The notes beneath the pieces are model-generated. The model worked only from the letters and a program-made list of their open reading frames with translations. It had not been told where the DNA came from and did no database searches. DNA of 64,000 nucleotides, from the NCBI GenBank assembly GCA_003225315.1, contig QHZD01000019.1, positions 186,001 to 250,000 on the forward strand, written 5' to 3'. This stretch comes from Acidobacteriota bacterium. Its GTDB lineage: Bacteria > Acidobacteriota > Terriglobia > Acidiferrales > UBA7541. Positions 43,201 to 52,043 of the stretch are shown here, one piece after another (within the stretch, counting starts at the first letter, position 1; each line of letters begins with the position of its first letter). A program made the position numbers and the translations under genes.

Positions 43201-43394
43201 TGCGCACCATCAAGGCGCAAGCGATCGTTCGCGGAGCCCGGCCACAGGCGATGGCATTCGAATTCGTGGACATGGACCTGGATGAGCGCTACCGCCTGCG
43301 AAAACTGCTGCTGGAGCTCGGCGGATTGCCCCTGGTCGCGCAAGTCACGAATCGCACCCGCCGCCGCGGACGAGTGGCGCTGGCGAAGAGCTAG
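40251..43394 (+). CDS. Large Gly-rich/HEAT protein with PilZ-like C-terminus, paralogue 1
   Basis: A 1047-residue protein of unknown function with no signal peptide or membrane helix, so probably cytoplasmic. Residues 1-170 form a domain starting RSLNILLKFARLYEFGH, with VLLGASGTQILLDGVPL. A Gly-rich linker covers about residues 193-385. Helical repeats resembling HEAT follow at about 450-900, including RLKAVEALGRL. The last part, from about 925, is PilZ-like: an R-x3-R motif in RQRRYARLKL, then ELNLGGG where the family has D-x-S-x-x-G, so the second c-di-GMP motif is degenerate. A close paralogue follows. A scaffold or c-di-GMP effector is a guess. Confidence 0.8.
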   Translation: MIQEQRGGARAFVRSLNILLKFARLYEFGHAKTGQQFETTWKELRNALEDSGGSGVLLGASGTQILLDGVPLGSAAGERSFAQLLTSSGIASIHFSPTLTQPQFARFVRAFPSGNAKPSSLAEQLKSALAGDTSIKVNEIRYVAEDSSVAGIKVAAQLTQKVLGAAGDKFRDFFEDPNKMLQMILAAESMRATGGGGGGMGGPGHGPGGPGPGFGTGSGGGSGGGTGASGGSGSGAPGSGGGSSLWESGGSGGGGGTGPGTGGPGGGIGTGGGTGGGTGTGSGGTGGGGYGGGAGTGAGGPAGGSGTGSGAGSGAGGGGFGGSGGGGTGVGGGVGTPGTESATPGKWLTASALLRSGAAGGVGGVSGTGGGLGTGGGAYSVEEEDVRAMLGLFAQLGKSRKDSEHRMDVPTFQSRLSAMPVRAQYTLQQALAGLAAQAPDAKPDKPMLLKLAEHVAIRFALDSYEKGELRVNAVKQLLDRMNTEIEALRKILSTQEEMMSQAGLSVQSYTELLDQEFWEQVPEENKKEVLTSDEAWCVPPRNVRAFLEDMLRRGELKTVNEILMKYASCVGLEAPEARRTTAIGLSDLGELYGSGDGSALMEAIKKLGNQLAIEREPELQTLVSAAFVRLSQEAASKRCYPAMQQALSSLESVETQRPGSTQSLRPRIGAEERLPEFIEEAMRSGHIADGMMEILNLMPKATIHYVTNRFGHCGFREDCELLATIIRNLGEDATQRLLETLQTAPPTEAVEAVGLVSQLSPENVEKILPARLSQWPRSSHDRAVRQLSATPAEERARLLVAIYDSLDAMIRPLAIDEMGMSGQVSGIPKLIELVQNDATPGFTRLKAVEALGRLRASGSSQLFQHILETRQVWRWVYPNELRIAAAQALMRVEPTMGMEKIAASGIDRKELTLEPSDPEANASVIRQRRYARLKLARNLIAVTTNLRGNFRLSIPELNLGGGIGSGERHLAPGSLLSLKFSHGVRTIKAQAIVRGARPQAMAFEFVDMDLDERYRLRKLLLELGGLPLVAQVTNRTRRRGRVALAKS

Positions 43395-43604
43395 ATTCGC
43401 GCAAACTGATTTTTTTCCGACGAGAACGCCCCTTTCCCACCTGTCCTCCCTCTCGGTGTGCCCGTACGACTGGTCAGGGAATCTACCCGTCCTTTGGTGG
43501 CTTGACCGTGGGAACACATAGACCGGCTGTACCATTGCGGCGAACGGACGCTGGCCCTACGGTACTAGTGAGGGAGTCCCATTGAAGGAAGAAGTCGGCG
43601 CAGG

Positions 43605-46523
43605 ATGAAAGCAGATCCAAAAGCAGCGTCCGGGCGCGCATTCGTAAGAAGCCTGAACATTCTCTTGAAGTTTGCCCGCCTGTACGGCTACGAGCATACC
43701 CGGACTATTGAACAGCTCCAGACCGCTTGGCAGGAGCTTCGTGCCGCCATCCCCCTGGGGACGGAGGCGGGGCTGCTGCTCGGAGCGACGAATTCACAGC
43801 TTTTGCTCGATGGTGTGCCCCTGGAAGGCTCGCCTGCTGAAAAACAATTCGCGCAATTGCTCTCAGCGGCAGGACTTGCCAGCATTCAGTTTTTCTCTTG
43901 CATTACTGAAGAAGAGATCGGCCGATTTGCGCGCGCCTTTCCCACCGGCAAAGCCAAACCCGCGGAACTAGCGTTGCAGCTGAAAGACGCGCTCACCGGC
44001 GCGCAAGGAATCCGCATCAATGAGATTTGCTTTGTGGCTACGGACTCGCGACTGAAGGAAGCGAGCATGGCCGCTCAGCTTGCAGCGGCGTCGCTTGGCG
44101 GCGAACAAGATGAATTCAAGAAGTGGCTAAACGATCCACAGAAACTGCTGGAGTTGATTGCGGCGGCGCAGGGCGCAAAGGGTGGGGGTGTTGCTCGGTC
44201 CGCGTCGGGAGGGCCGGCGGGTGCCGGGGTTTCCGGTGAGGCGAGAAGTGGCGAAGGGGAATCAGGAACGGGCGGTGGTTCAGGTTCCGGCGTTGGACGC
44301 GGCCTTGAAGGCAGCCCGATCAGCCAAGGCGGGAGTGTGGGCGCAGGCGGAATTGGAACCGGCCAGGCCGCCATCCCGGTCGGGAGCTTTTGGACGAGCG
44401 GTGGCAATGGAAGCGTCCAGATGTCCGATGTGGTGGCTGGCCTGGCGGGGGGAGGCCCAGGGGCGCTTGGCGGCCGAAGAGGGCCGGGAAGAGGTGGAAT
44501 TGGCCGTGGCGAGCCGAGCGAGGAAGAGATTTACGCGATTCTGGGCGCGCTGACGAGTTTTGGGAGCGTTGGGACAGGTCACGGTGGAGTGGCCGCGGCA
44601 GGCGTTTTCCAGGAGCAAATGGCGGAGCTGCCGGGGCGCGCGCAGGACATGTTGAAGCAGGCGCTCGCGAGCCTGGCCGCACAAGCGCCCAGTACGAAGC
44701 CAGACGATTCCGTGATTGTGCAGTTGGCTGAACACCTCGCGATCCGCTTCGCGCTGGAACGCTTCGAGCGCGGCGAAGTGAAAGTCAACGCCGTGCGCCA
44801 GATGCTCGACCGCATGAACCAGGAAATTCAGAATCTGCGGAAGATTCTGGGCGCTCACGAAGACAAGATGACCGACGCAGGTATCCTGGCAGAGTCGCAC
44901 CGCGAGATTCTTGACCGGCAATTCTGGGCGGCAGTGCCGGATAGCGGCAAGCGCGCCGTGCTGCTTTCTGAAGAGGCCTGGTGCATTCCCGCGCGCAACG
45001 TGCAATCTTACGTCGGCGACCTGATCAAGAATGGCGACATCGCCGATGCCGTCAGCATCCTTCAGAATTATGCGGCTTGCGCGGACAGCGAAGAGGCTGA
45101 AGCGCGCAAGAAAACCGCTGCCGGGCTCTCCGAGATGGCGGAACTGTACGCCAAAGCCGATCCAAAGTTGCTGGGCGAAGCCTTGCGGCATTTAGGTTTG
45201 CGGTTGAGCATTGAGCAGGACGCGGAGTTGCAGGGGCTGGTGAGCGCGGCGTTTGTGCGCCTGAGCCAGGAGGCCGCTACGGGCCACTATTTCCCGGCCA
45301 TGCAGCAGGCCCTCGATCTTATCGCCGGAGTGGAGACGCAGCGTCCGGGCATCGCGCGTAGCTTGCGCGGAAAAATGGGAATTGAAGAGCGCGTGCCGGA
45401 GTTTGTCGAGGAAGCTCTGAAGGCGCGCCAGGTAGCCGCAGGACTGACCAATGTTCTGAAGATGCTGCCGCAAACGACCATGGAGCATCTCGCCGCGCGC
45501 TTTAATCGTTGCAGCCTGCGGGACGATTCCGAGCACGTCGCGAATTTGGCGGCAGACCTGGGCGAAGAGGGCGTGCAGTATCTCCGCAGCACGGTACGCG
45601 GCGGACCAACCGCAGAAGCCGTGGAGATGGCCGGGCTGTTGAGCCGGCTCGACCCGGAATCGGTCATGGTATTTCTGCCGGGGCGGATGAAGGATTTTCC
45701 GCGGTCATCGCAAGACCGCATGGTGCGGCAGATTTCCGCCAGCGGAGCGGCCCGGCGCTGCCACATCCTGCTCGAGCTGCTCGATCACGTCGATCCGCTG
45801 GTAACGCCGCTGGTGATCGACGAGATCGGCGTTACGGCGGATCGCGAGGCGCTCGGCAAACTGTTGACGATTGCGGACGGCGATTTGCCCACCGGCGGCG
45901 GGCCGTATCTGCGCGTCAAAGCCGTCGAAGCGCTGGGAAGAATCAATGCGCCGGAGTCGGTCAGCACGTTGAAACGCATCGCGGAGTCCAAGAAAGTTTT
46001 CGGATGGCTTCATCCCCAAGAGCTGCGGATTGCCGCTCTGCAAGCGCTGGAGAAATTGGACCCGGAATGGGTAGGCGACTTTTTGCCCAAGAGCGGAATC
46101 GAAAGGGAAGAGTACGCACTTGCTCCACTCGACGTTCCGGTCACGTCGAAATTTGTACGGCAGCGGCGGCACACGCGCGTTCGTTTGCGGAGGCCTGTCC
46201 GCGCCGTGAGCACTAACCTGAAAGAAAATTTTTCACTGGAAATCAAGACCGCCAGCTTGAGCGGCGGTGTGGCCACCATTAGCCGCCACCTCGCGCCGGG
46301 CACGCAGGTGCAGCTAAGGCTCTCCGTCGGCATGAGGAACCTGCAGGCTACCGCATTGATGCGCGACTACCGCTCCCAGGATATGGCCTTCGAAATCGTG
46401 GACATGAGCCTCGAAGAGCGCGGCAAGTACCGCCGATTGCTCACCGACAATCTCTCCCGCAATCCGAGCGCGGCCGAAACCAATCCCACGGCCGTACCCG
46501 TGGAAACCCTGGCAGCGCGCTAA
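43605..46523 (+). CDS. Large Gly-rich/HEAT protein with PilZ-like C-terminus, paralogue 2
   Basis: A 972-residue tandem paralogue of the preceding gene with the same domain order: N-terminal domain (RSLNILLKFARLYGYEH and LLLGATNSQLLLDGVPL), a shorter Gly/Ser-rich linker at about residues 190-305, helical HEAT-like repeats including RVKAVEALGRI, and a PilZ-like end from about residue 852 (RQRRHTRVRL, then TASLSGG). The two proteins agree throughout except in the linker, which differs in length and composition. The 210-nt gap between them holds no gene and no clear terminator, so joint transcription is possible. secA follows. Function unknown. Confidence 0.8.
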   Translation: MKADPKAASGRAFVRSLNILLKFARLYGYEHTRTIEQLQTAWQELRAAIPLGTEAGLLLGATNSQLLLDGVPLEGSPAEKQFAQLLSAAGLASIQFFSCITEEEIGRFARAFPTGKAKPAELALQLKDALTGAQGIRINEICFVATDSRLKEASMAAQLAAASLGGEQDEFKKWLNDPQKLLELIAAAQGAKGGGVARSASGGPAGAGVSGEARSGEGESGTGGGSGSGVGRGLEGSPISQGGSVGAGGIGTGQAAIPVGSFWTSGGNGSVQMSDVVAGLAGGGPGALGGRRGPGRGGIGRGEPSEEEIYAILGALTSFGSVGTGHGGVAAAGVFQEQMAELPGRAQDMLKQALASLAAQAPSTKPDDSVIVQLAEHLAIRFALERFERGEVKVNAVRQMLDRMNQEIQNLRKILGAHEDKMTDAGILAESHREILDRQFWAAVPDSGKRAVLLSEEAWCIPARNVQSYVGDLIKNGDIADAVSILQNYAACADSEEAEARKKTAAGLSEMAELYAKADPKLLGEALRHLGLRLSIEQDAELQGLVSAAFVRLSQEAATGHYFPAMQQALDLIAGVETQRPGIARSLRGKMGIEERVPEFVEEALKARQVAAGLTNVLKMLPQTTMEHLAARFNRCSLRDDSEHVANLAADLGEEGVQYLRSTVRGGPTAEAVEMAGLLSRLDPESVMVFLPGRMKDFPRSSQDRMVRQISASGAARRCHILLELLDHVDPLVTPLVIDEIGVTADREALGKLLTIADGDLPTGGGPYLRVKAVEALGRINAPESVSTLKRIAESKKVFGWLHPQELRIAALQALEKLDPEWVGDFLPKSGIEREEYALAPLDVPVTSKFVRQRRHTRVRLRRPVRAVSTNLKENFSLEIKTASLSGGVATISRHLAPGTQVQLRLSVGMRNLQATALMRDYRSQDMAFEIVDMSLEERGKYRRLLTDNLSRNPSAAETNPTAVPVETLAAR

Positions 46524-46577
46524 CAGTTTTCCCTTAACCTTCGAAAACCTGCGAATCTATGAGCCATCCCGTGTTTT

Positions 46578-46607
46578 TTGGCGCTGGAGCGTCCCACCAG
46601 TTAGAAT
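46578..46607 (+). promoter_or_regulatory. Possible secA promoter
   Basis: TTGGCG (46578-46583) and TAGAAT (46602-46607) are 18 bp apart. Transcription would start near 46614, which is after the upstream ATG at 46611 and so favours the secA start at 46686. The -35 box is weak. Confidence 0.4.
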
Positions 46608-46685
46608 AAGATGTTTGTACTGGCGCAATGGACTGCCCAGTGCAAGCAAGCACGGGGAACCGTTCAGGAGACTGCGAAATCATCC

Positions 46686-49649
46686 ATGGAAGCAGCGCAA
46701 ATACTAGACCGCGTCGTCGCCAGGTTTATCGGCACCAAGCACGAGCGCGACATCAAGAAATTGCAGCCCGTCATCGCGGCCATCAACGCGCGCGAAGCCG
46801 AAGTGCGGGCGCTTAACGATGAAGGGCTCAAAGCGCGTTTTGCGGAGCTCCGCGCCCAGGTGCGGGAACAATTGAAAGACGCCGACCCCGCTGAGCCAAG
46901 CTACAAAGAGGAATTGCAGAACACGCTGGAGCCCGCGATTGTACCGGCATTCGCATTGGTCCGCGAGGCGGGCCGCCGTTTCCTGAACATGCGTCATTTC
47001 GATGTGCAGCTCATCGGCGGCATCGTTCTGCACGAAGGCAAAATCGCCGAAATGAAGACGGGCGAAGGCAAAACGCTCGTCGCGACCCTTCCCGCCGTGC
47101 TGAATGCGCTGGCCGGACGCGGCGTGCATATCGTTACGGTGAACGACTACCTGGCGCGTCGCGACGCGGAATGGATGAGCCCGCTGTACCGCGCGCTGGG
47201 ATTGAGCGTCGGCGTGATTGTGCACGATCTCGACGACGACCAGCGCCGCGCGGCGTATGGCGCGGACATTACTTACGGCACCAACAACGAATTCGGCTTC
47301 GACTACCTCCGCGACAATATGAAGTACGACCTGGCGCAATGCGTGCAACGCGGCCACCAGTTCGCCATCGTCGACGAAGTGGACTCCATCCTTATCGACG
47401 AAGCGCGCACACCGCTGATTATTTCCGGTCCCTCGGAAGAATCCACCGACAAATACGCCAAAATCGACAAGATTATTCCTAAACTTATTCAGGACATCGA
47501 TTACACGCTGGACGAAAAGCACCGTACCGCGACGCTTACGGAAGAAGGATTCGCTAAGTGCGAACGGCTTCTCTCGCTGACCAACATGTCCGATCCGGCG
47601 AATATCGACATCATGCACCACGTCTATCAGGCCCTGCGCGCGCACACGCTCTACAAGAACGATGTGGATTACGTCGTGAAAGACGGCGAAGTCATCATCG
47701 TCGACGAATTCACCGGCCGCCAGATGCCCGGCCGCCGCTGGTCCGACGGCTTGCACCAGGCCGTGGAAGCCAAGGAAGGCGTGAAGATCGAGCGCGAAAA
47801 TCAGACGCTCGCGACGATTACCTTCCAGAATTATTTCCGCATGTACAAAAAACTTTCCGGCATGACCGGTACGGCGGAAACGGAAGCCGCGGAGTTCGGC
47901 AAGATTTACAATCTGGATGTCACTGTCATTCCGACGAACCGCACGCTGATCCGCATCGAAGCGCCGGACGTCGTTTACCGCACGGAAAAAGAAAAGTTTG
48001 AAGCCGTCGTCAACGGCATCCTCCAGGAAGATAACTCACTGGCGAACGGCATCCGCCATTATCACGAACGCGGCCAGCCGGTGCTCGTAGGCACGATCTC
48101 CATCGAAAAGTCCGAGGCCATCGCGGAATTACTGAAGAAGTCCGGCATCCCGCATCAAGTTTTGAACGCCAAGCAGCACGAGCGCGAATCGCGTGTCGTC
48201 GCGCAAGCAGGGCGTAAAGGCGCGGTCACCGTGGCGACCAACATGGCCGGCCGAGGAACCGATATTTTGCTGGGCGGCAATCCCGAGCAAATGACGCGCG
48301 ACCATTTTCTGAAGAACAAGCTAGCCATGCCCTATGCGGCGGCTCCGGCGGTGATTGGCGCTGATCCTGCGAGTGGCAACGGCGATCAACCCGCGGTCCC
48401 GATGGTGCTCTTCCAGCACGAAGGAAAAATCTTTCAAGTCCCGGCCGATCACTGGAAGCCGGTGTACGACCAGTTTGCCGAACAGTGCAAAGCGGAACAC
48501 GACGAAGTCGTCGCGCTGGGAGGCCTGCACATCCTGGGCACGGAACGCCACGAAGCGCGGCGCATCGATAACCAGTTGCGCGGCCGCGCTGGACGGCAGG
48601 GCGATCCGGGCTCTTCGCGGTTTTTCCTTTCGCTCGAAGACGACCTGATGCGCATCTTTGGCGGCGAACGCATTCGGGCGCTGATGTTCCGCATGGGCAT
48701 GACCGAGGGCGTGCCCATCGAATCGAAGATGTTGTCGGGCCGCATCGAGAACGCGCAGAAAACCGTCGAGGCGCAAAATTTTGACGCCCGCAAACATCTT
48801 CTCGAGTACGACGACGTGATGAACAAGCAGCGCGAGACGATTTACGCGATTCGCCGCTCCGCGCTGGAAGGCAAGGACCAGCGCGACTACGTTCTGGGAA
48901 TCGCCGAAGACGTCGTGCGCGAATTGGTCGAAACGTTCTGCCCGCGCGAGCAGCATCCCGGCCAGTGGAACACCACGCAATTTCTCGCGGAGACCAACGC
49001 GCAGTTTGGCATCGACATGAAAGCCGCGGGCGCCGATCCGGGCACGCTGGCGCACGACCTGCTTGCTGACACCGCGGTCGAGGCTGTCAAGAAGCGCTAC
49101 GAGGAAAAAGAAAAGCAGTTTGGCGCGGACCTGATGCGCTGGCTCGAACGCCGCATCATTCTCGACGTAGTGGATTCGCAGTGGAAAGACCACCTGCTCT
49201 CGCTGGACCACTTGAAAGAGGGCATCGGCCTCCGCGGCTACGCGCAAAAAGATCCCATCGTCGAGTTCAAGAAGGAAGCGTTCGTCCTTTTCGAAGACAT
49301 GATGGCGCGCATCGATAACGAAACGATCCGCTATCTATTCCACATTCAGATGCAGCAGGGCGAGCAGCCGCCGGAGGCCAGACGGCCCGAGCCGCCGCGG
49401 ACTCCGCCCCAGAGCGCGGCCGCTGCCGCCGCAAGCGCAGCAGCGCGTGCAAGTGAACCGCAGCAGTTGCCTGCGGTGGCGCGCGAGATCGAAAGCCGCC
49501 AGCAGCGTCAGCAAAAGGATTTGCAGTATCAGACCGGGCCCGCGCAAGCCGAAGCTCCAAAGCCCGTGAGAGTTGGCGCGAAAGTGGGGCGCAACGATCC
49601 TTGTCCCTGCGGTTCCGGGAAGAAATACAAGAAGTGCCACGGCGCGTGA
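46686..49649 (+). CDS. secA: Preprotein translocase ATPase SecA
   Basis: Motor of the Sec pathway that pushes unfolded proteins through SecYEG. 987 residues from ATG 46686; an ATG at 46611 would add 25 residues. Motifs: Walker [37 protein letters not shown] and [17 protein letters not shown] segment between LGGNPEQM and [12 protein letters not shown] is longer than in E. coli. An Ala/Pro-rich linker precedes the C-terminal zinc-binding end [17 protein letters not shown], which binds SecB and ribosomes. The AGGAG at 46666 is 15 nt from the start, so the start is not settled. Confidence 0.96.
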   Translation: MEAAQILDRVVARFIGTKHERDIKKLQPVIAAINAREAEVRALNDEGLKARFAELRAQVREQLKDADPAEPSYKEELQNTLEPAIVPAFALVREAGRRFLNMRHFDVQLIGGIVLHEGKIAEMKTGEGKTLVATLPAVLNALAGRGVHIVTVNDYLARRDAEWMSPLYRALGLSVGVIVHDLDDDQRRAAYGADITYGTNNEFGFDYLRDNMKYDLAQCVQRGHQFAIVDEVDSILIDEARTPLIISGPSEESTDKYAKIDKIIPKLIQDIDYTLDEKHRTATLTEEGFAKCERLLSLTNMSDPANIDIMHHVYQALRAHTLYKNDVDYVVKDGEVIIVDEFTGRQMPGRRWSDGLHQAVEAKEGVKIERENQTLATITFQNYFRMYKKLSGMTGTAETEAAEFGKIYNLDVTVIPTNRTLIRIEAPDVVYRTEKEKFEAVVNGILQEDNSLANGIRHYHERGQPVLVGTISIEKSEAIAELLKKSGIPHQVLNAKQHERESRVVAQAGRKGAVTVATNMAGRGTDILLGGNPEQMTRDHFLKNKLAMPYAAAPAVIGADPASGNGDQPAVPMVLFQHEGKIFQVPADHWKPVYDQFAEQCKAEHDEVVALGGLHILGTERHEARRIDNQLRGRAGRQGDPGSSRFFLSLEDDLMRIFGGERIRALMFRMGMTEGVPIESKMLSGRIENAQKTVEAQNFDARKHLLEYDDVMNKQRETIYAIRRSALEGKDQRDYVLGIAEDVVRELVETFCPREQHPGQWNTTQFLAETNAQFGIDMKAAGADPGTLAHDLLADTAVEAVKKRYEEKEKQFGADLMRWLERRIILDVVDSQWKDHLLSLDHLKEGIGLRGYAQKDPIVEFKKEAFVLFEDMMARIDNETIRYLFHIQMQQGEQPPEARRPEPPRTPPQSAAAAAASAAARASEPQQLPAVAREIESRQQRQQKDLQYQTGPAQAEAPKPVRVGAKVGRNDPCPCGSGKKYKKCHGA

Positions 49650-49653
49650 GTAG

Positions 49654-49746
49654 GACAGACATTCTTGTCTGTCTTTTCTTTGCCAAAGCCGCGGTCGAAG
49701 ATTGATTGCAAATTGATGGAACAGAGGACAGGCAAGAATGCCTGTC
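49654..49746. repeat. Inverted pair of palindromic elements between secA and the Mrp gene
   Basis: Element A (49654-49673) is GACAGAC/GTCTGTC with loop ATTCTT, followed by TTTTCTTT, and could terminate secA transcription. Element B (49727-49746) is GACAGGC/GCCTGTC with loop AAGAAT. B is almost the reverse complement of A. The same arrangement occurs at 22486-22550. Confidence 0.85.
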
Positions 49747-49764
49747 CCACCATAGAGGAAACAA

Positions 49765-50607
49765 ATGCCATCAGGCCCAGCACCCATGCAGCAGCCGGAA
49801 CGCCAGCCGATTCCAGGCGTCAAGAATCTCGTCGCCGTCGCCAGCGGCAAAGGCGGCGTCGGCAAGACCACCATCGCGGTAAATCTCGCGCTGGCGTTGG
49901 CAAATCTTGGCAATAGAGTTGGATTGCTCGACGCCGACGTTTACGGCCCCAACGTGCCGATCATGCTCGGCACTCTGCAGGAGCCGCAGGCTACCGCCGA
50001 AAAGCGCATCATTCCCGTGCAGTCGCAAGGGCTAAAGATGATTTCGATGGGCCTGCTCAATCCCGGCGACAAGCCCATGATTTGGCGCGGGCCGATGCTG
50101 CACAGCGTGATTACGCAATTTCTGCGCAGCGTGGAGTGGGGCGAGCTGGATTACTTGATCATCGATCTTCCGCCAGGCACCGGCGACGTGCAGTTGACGC
50201 TGATCCAGACCGTCGCGGTCACCGGCGCGGTGGTGGTCACGACGCCTTCGACCGTCGCGTTGGCCGACGTGCGCAAAGCCATCGAAATGTTTCGCCAGGT
50301 GAACGTGGAAGTGCTCGGCGTGGTCGAAAACATGAGCACGTTTGCGTGCCCGCACTGCGGCAAGGCCATCGACATTTTCGGCCACGGCGAAGGCGCGAAA
50401 ACCGCCATCGCCTATGGCGTGCCAGTGCTCGGCGAAATTGAAATTGATCCGCGCATCCGCGTTGGCGGCGATACCGGCAAGCCGGTCGCGTCCCTTGGTG
50501 AAGCCGGCGCGGGCGCAAAGAGCCTATACAACGTTGCGCGCGCCGTCGCCAATCGCCTCGCGGAAGTAGCCGGCACCACCGGCGGCCCGTCGGTCCAGAT
50601 TGACTAG
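49765..50607 (+). CDS. Mrp/ApbC-type P-loop ATPase, iron-sulfur cluster carrier
   Basis: A 280-residue ATPase of the Mrp/NBP35 group that carries 4Fe-4S clusters to apoproteins. The deviant Walker A GKGGVGKTT is near residue 30, DADVYGPN follows, and the cluster-binding Cys-Pro-His-Cys lies near residue 196. The N-terminal MIP18-like domain found in longer Mrp proteins is absent. The ATG at 49765 has GAGG 6 nt upstream. It stands alone, after secA and the palindrome pair. Confidence 0.92.
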   Translation: MPSGPAPMQQPERQPIPGVKNLVAVASGKGGVGKTTIAVNLALALANLGNRVGLLDADVYGPNVPIMLGTLQEPQATAEKRIIPVQSQGLKMISMGLLNPGDKPMIWRGPMLHSVITQFLRSVEWGELDYLIIDLPPGTGDVQLTLIQTVAVTGAVVVTTPSTVALADVRKAIEMFRQVNVEVLGVVENMSTFACPHCGKAIDIFGHGEGAKTAIAYGVPVLGEIEIDPRIRVGGDTGKPVASLGEAGAGAKSLYNVARAVANRLAEVAGTTGGPSVQID

Positions 50608-50619
50608 AGCCCTTTTTCG

Positions 50620-50647
50620 TTGAACGCGGTTGAGGCCATGATATAAT
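50620..50647 (+). promoter_or_regulatory. Consensus sigma-70 promoter
   Basis: TTGAAC (50620-50625) and a perfect TATAAT (50642-50647) are 16 bp apart. It starts only 13 nt after the Mrp stop codon and would begin transcription near 50654, just upstream of an intrinsic terminator. Confidence 0.75.
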
Positions 50648-50653
50648 GCCGCT

Positions 50654-50711
50654 CAGGACAAACTTTGTAGAGCAGGGCGCTGCGGCAACCGTGTTGCCGC
50701 ATTTTTCTTTT
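50654..50711 (+). ncRNA. Candidate short transcript (small RNA or attenuated leader)
   Basis: The predicted transcript from the promoter at 50620-50647 would run about 55-60 nt and end at the terminator hairpin at 50681-50711. It holds no start codon with a ribosome site. It could be a free small RNA or a leader that controls the next gene. I recognise no known RNA family. Confidence 0.45.
50681..50711 (+). terminator. Intrinsic terminator just upstream of a small exported-protein gene
   Basis: A perfect 9-bp stem TGCGGCAAC/GTTGCCGCA with loop CGT is followed by TTTTTCTTTTT. It lies about 35 nt after the predicted transcription start, before the coding sequence at 50746, so it separates the promoter from the gene. 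Confidence 0.88.
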
Positions 50712-50745
50712 TGGGGGTAAGAGCACGAAACCCGTCTTTCTCGTT

Positions 50746-51270
50746 TTGCTTTCTCTACTCTTGGTCGCGGCCGGGCTGGTGTGGCTGTCGTTTGGAGACT
50801 GTGCAGGACTGTTCCGGCGCTCTTATCATTCAATTGTCCTGGGAGATAAGGACTTCATCGCACGGAAAGTTCGATTCAAGGTCCAAATAGCTGGTACTTT
50901 GCTCTTGCCGAACGGACGTCTCGGTGGCTTCACGACTGTGCGTGCCTCTGACTGCGTAGAGGTGACCATTGAGGAGGACGACGAAGGTTCTCCCTCGCAG
51001 GCCGTGGACGAAATGGAAAAGAGAATTCGGGGAAGCGTTCGCATCGTAGAACGGGTCCCAATCCGTGACCAGGATGGTGAACTTGTTGGAGAGCGCGTAG
51101 CGTTGGTGAAGGAAGGGCCAAAAGCAGAGATCATATCCCTGAAAAAGGGGGCCAGTAGATTGTTCGTAATTGAGTCGAAGTCTTTAACGCATGCGCTAGC
51201 CTATGAAAAGCTTATCCAGAATGGTTACAGGCTCGGCCCCCATGGCTATGTCATTGGAGAGGGCAAATAA
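50746..51270 (+). CDS. Small exported protein of unknown function
   Basis: A 174-residue protein that begins with a hydrophobic segment (LLVAAGLVWLSFG) and so is probably exported or anchored. The rest is polar, with beta-strand-like and charged stretches, two Cys and no family I recognise. The start is unclear: TTG 50746 is the first standard codon, but the frame upstream reads Ser-Thr-Lys-Pro-Val-Phe-Leu-Val, which looks like the true N-terminus, with GGGGGTAAG before an ACG at 50725. Codon use and GC are lower than in the neighbours, suggesting acquisition. It lies downstream of a promoter-terminator pair that may attenuate it. Confidence 0.6.
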   Translation: MLSLLLVAAGLVWLSFGDCAGLFRRSYHSIVLGDKDFIARKVRFKVQIAGTLLLPNGRLGGFTTVRASDCVEVTIEEDDEGSPSQAVDEMEKRIRGSVRIVERVPIRDQDGELVGERVALVKEGPKAEIISLKKGASRLFVIESKSLTHALAYEKLIQNGYRLGPHGYVIGEGK

Positions 51271-51350
51271 CAGGCGAGTGGCCCATACCTGGGGCTCGGC
51301 TCTCGGGACGCAGTTTTGAAAGCTAACGAGCGGGATCCTTTGTAGGTCCT

Positions 51351-51394
51351 TTAGAATCAACACTTGCAGGAGGCTTTCTAATTGTTGATTCTAA
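51351..51394. repeat. 11-bp inverted repeat upstream of the carbonic-anhydrase-like gene
   Basis: TTAGAATCAAC (51351-51361) and its exact complement GTTGATTCTAA (51384-51394) are separated by 22 nt. Near-copies of AACACTTRCAG occur at 51359, about 51396 and 51428, two of them extended to ACTTACAGAAAA. The stretch is AT-rich compared with its surroundings. It may be an operator or a remnant of a mobile sequence. Confidence 0.6.
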
Positions 51395-51461
51395 ATAACT
51401 TACAGAAAAGCTAAATTCTTTAGATGCAACACTTACAGAAAACTGGGGGGAGGCTGTGGTT

Positions 51462-52043
51462 ATGGTTAACCAGAATTCTGGCTCAAACTCCGCCACAAAA
51501 GGCTTGATCGAACTGGCTAGACAACCCGACATCCGGCCCTATCGCGGCAAGCGCCCGCAAATCGCGGCTTCGGCTTATATCGACCCTGCTGCTGTTATCA
51601 TCGGCGACGTGGTGATTGGCGAGGATTCGAGCGTCTGGCCGTGTTCCGTGGTTCGCGGCGACGTCCACTACATCCGCATCGGTGCCCGAACGAACATTCA
51701 GGACGGGTGCGTGCTCCACGTGATGCGCGATGAGTATCCGCTGATTCTTGGCGATGACGTGACCGTCGGCCATTCCGTCACGCTCCACGGCTGCACCATC
51801 GAGTCGCGCTGCCTCATCGGCATGGGCGCGGTCATTTTGAACGGCGTGACGATCGGCGCGGGCAGCATCGTCGCGGCGGGCACGCTGATCACCGAGCGCA
51901 CCGCGATTCCCGCGGGCAGCCTGGTCATGGGCTCGCCCGGCAAAGTGAAGCGCGCGCTGACGGAGATCGACAAAGCCTCGATTGACGCCTACGCCAAGCG
52001 CTACGTTGAGTACAAGAATATTTATCGGGCCGAGCCTACGTAG
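51462..52043 (+). CDS. Gamma-carbonic-anhydrase-like hexapeptide-repeat protein
   Basis: A 193-residue left-handed beta-helix protein. The repeats are visible from about residue 35 (IDPAAVIIGDVVIGEDSSVWPCSVVRGD). The metal-binding His residues are in CVLHVM and in GHSVTLHGC. Members of this group (YrdA/PaaY-like) bind zinc or iron as trimers; many have not been shown to hydrate CO2. The ATG at 51462 is preceded at 8 nt by GGGGGGAGG. The stop TAG is the start of a hairpin. Confidence 0.88.
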   Translation: MVNQNSGSNSATKGLIELARQPDIRPYRGKRPQIAASAYIDPAAVIIGDVVIGEDSSVWPCSVVRGDVHYIRIGARTNIQDGCVLHVMRDEYPLILGDDVTVGHSVTLHGCTIESRCLIGMGAVILNGVTIGAGSIVAAGTLITERTAIPAGSLVMGSPGKVKRALTEIDKASIDAYAKRYVEYKNIYRAEPT

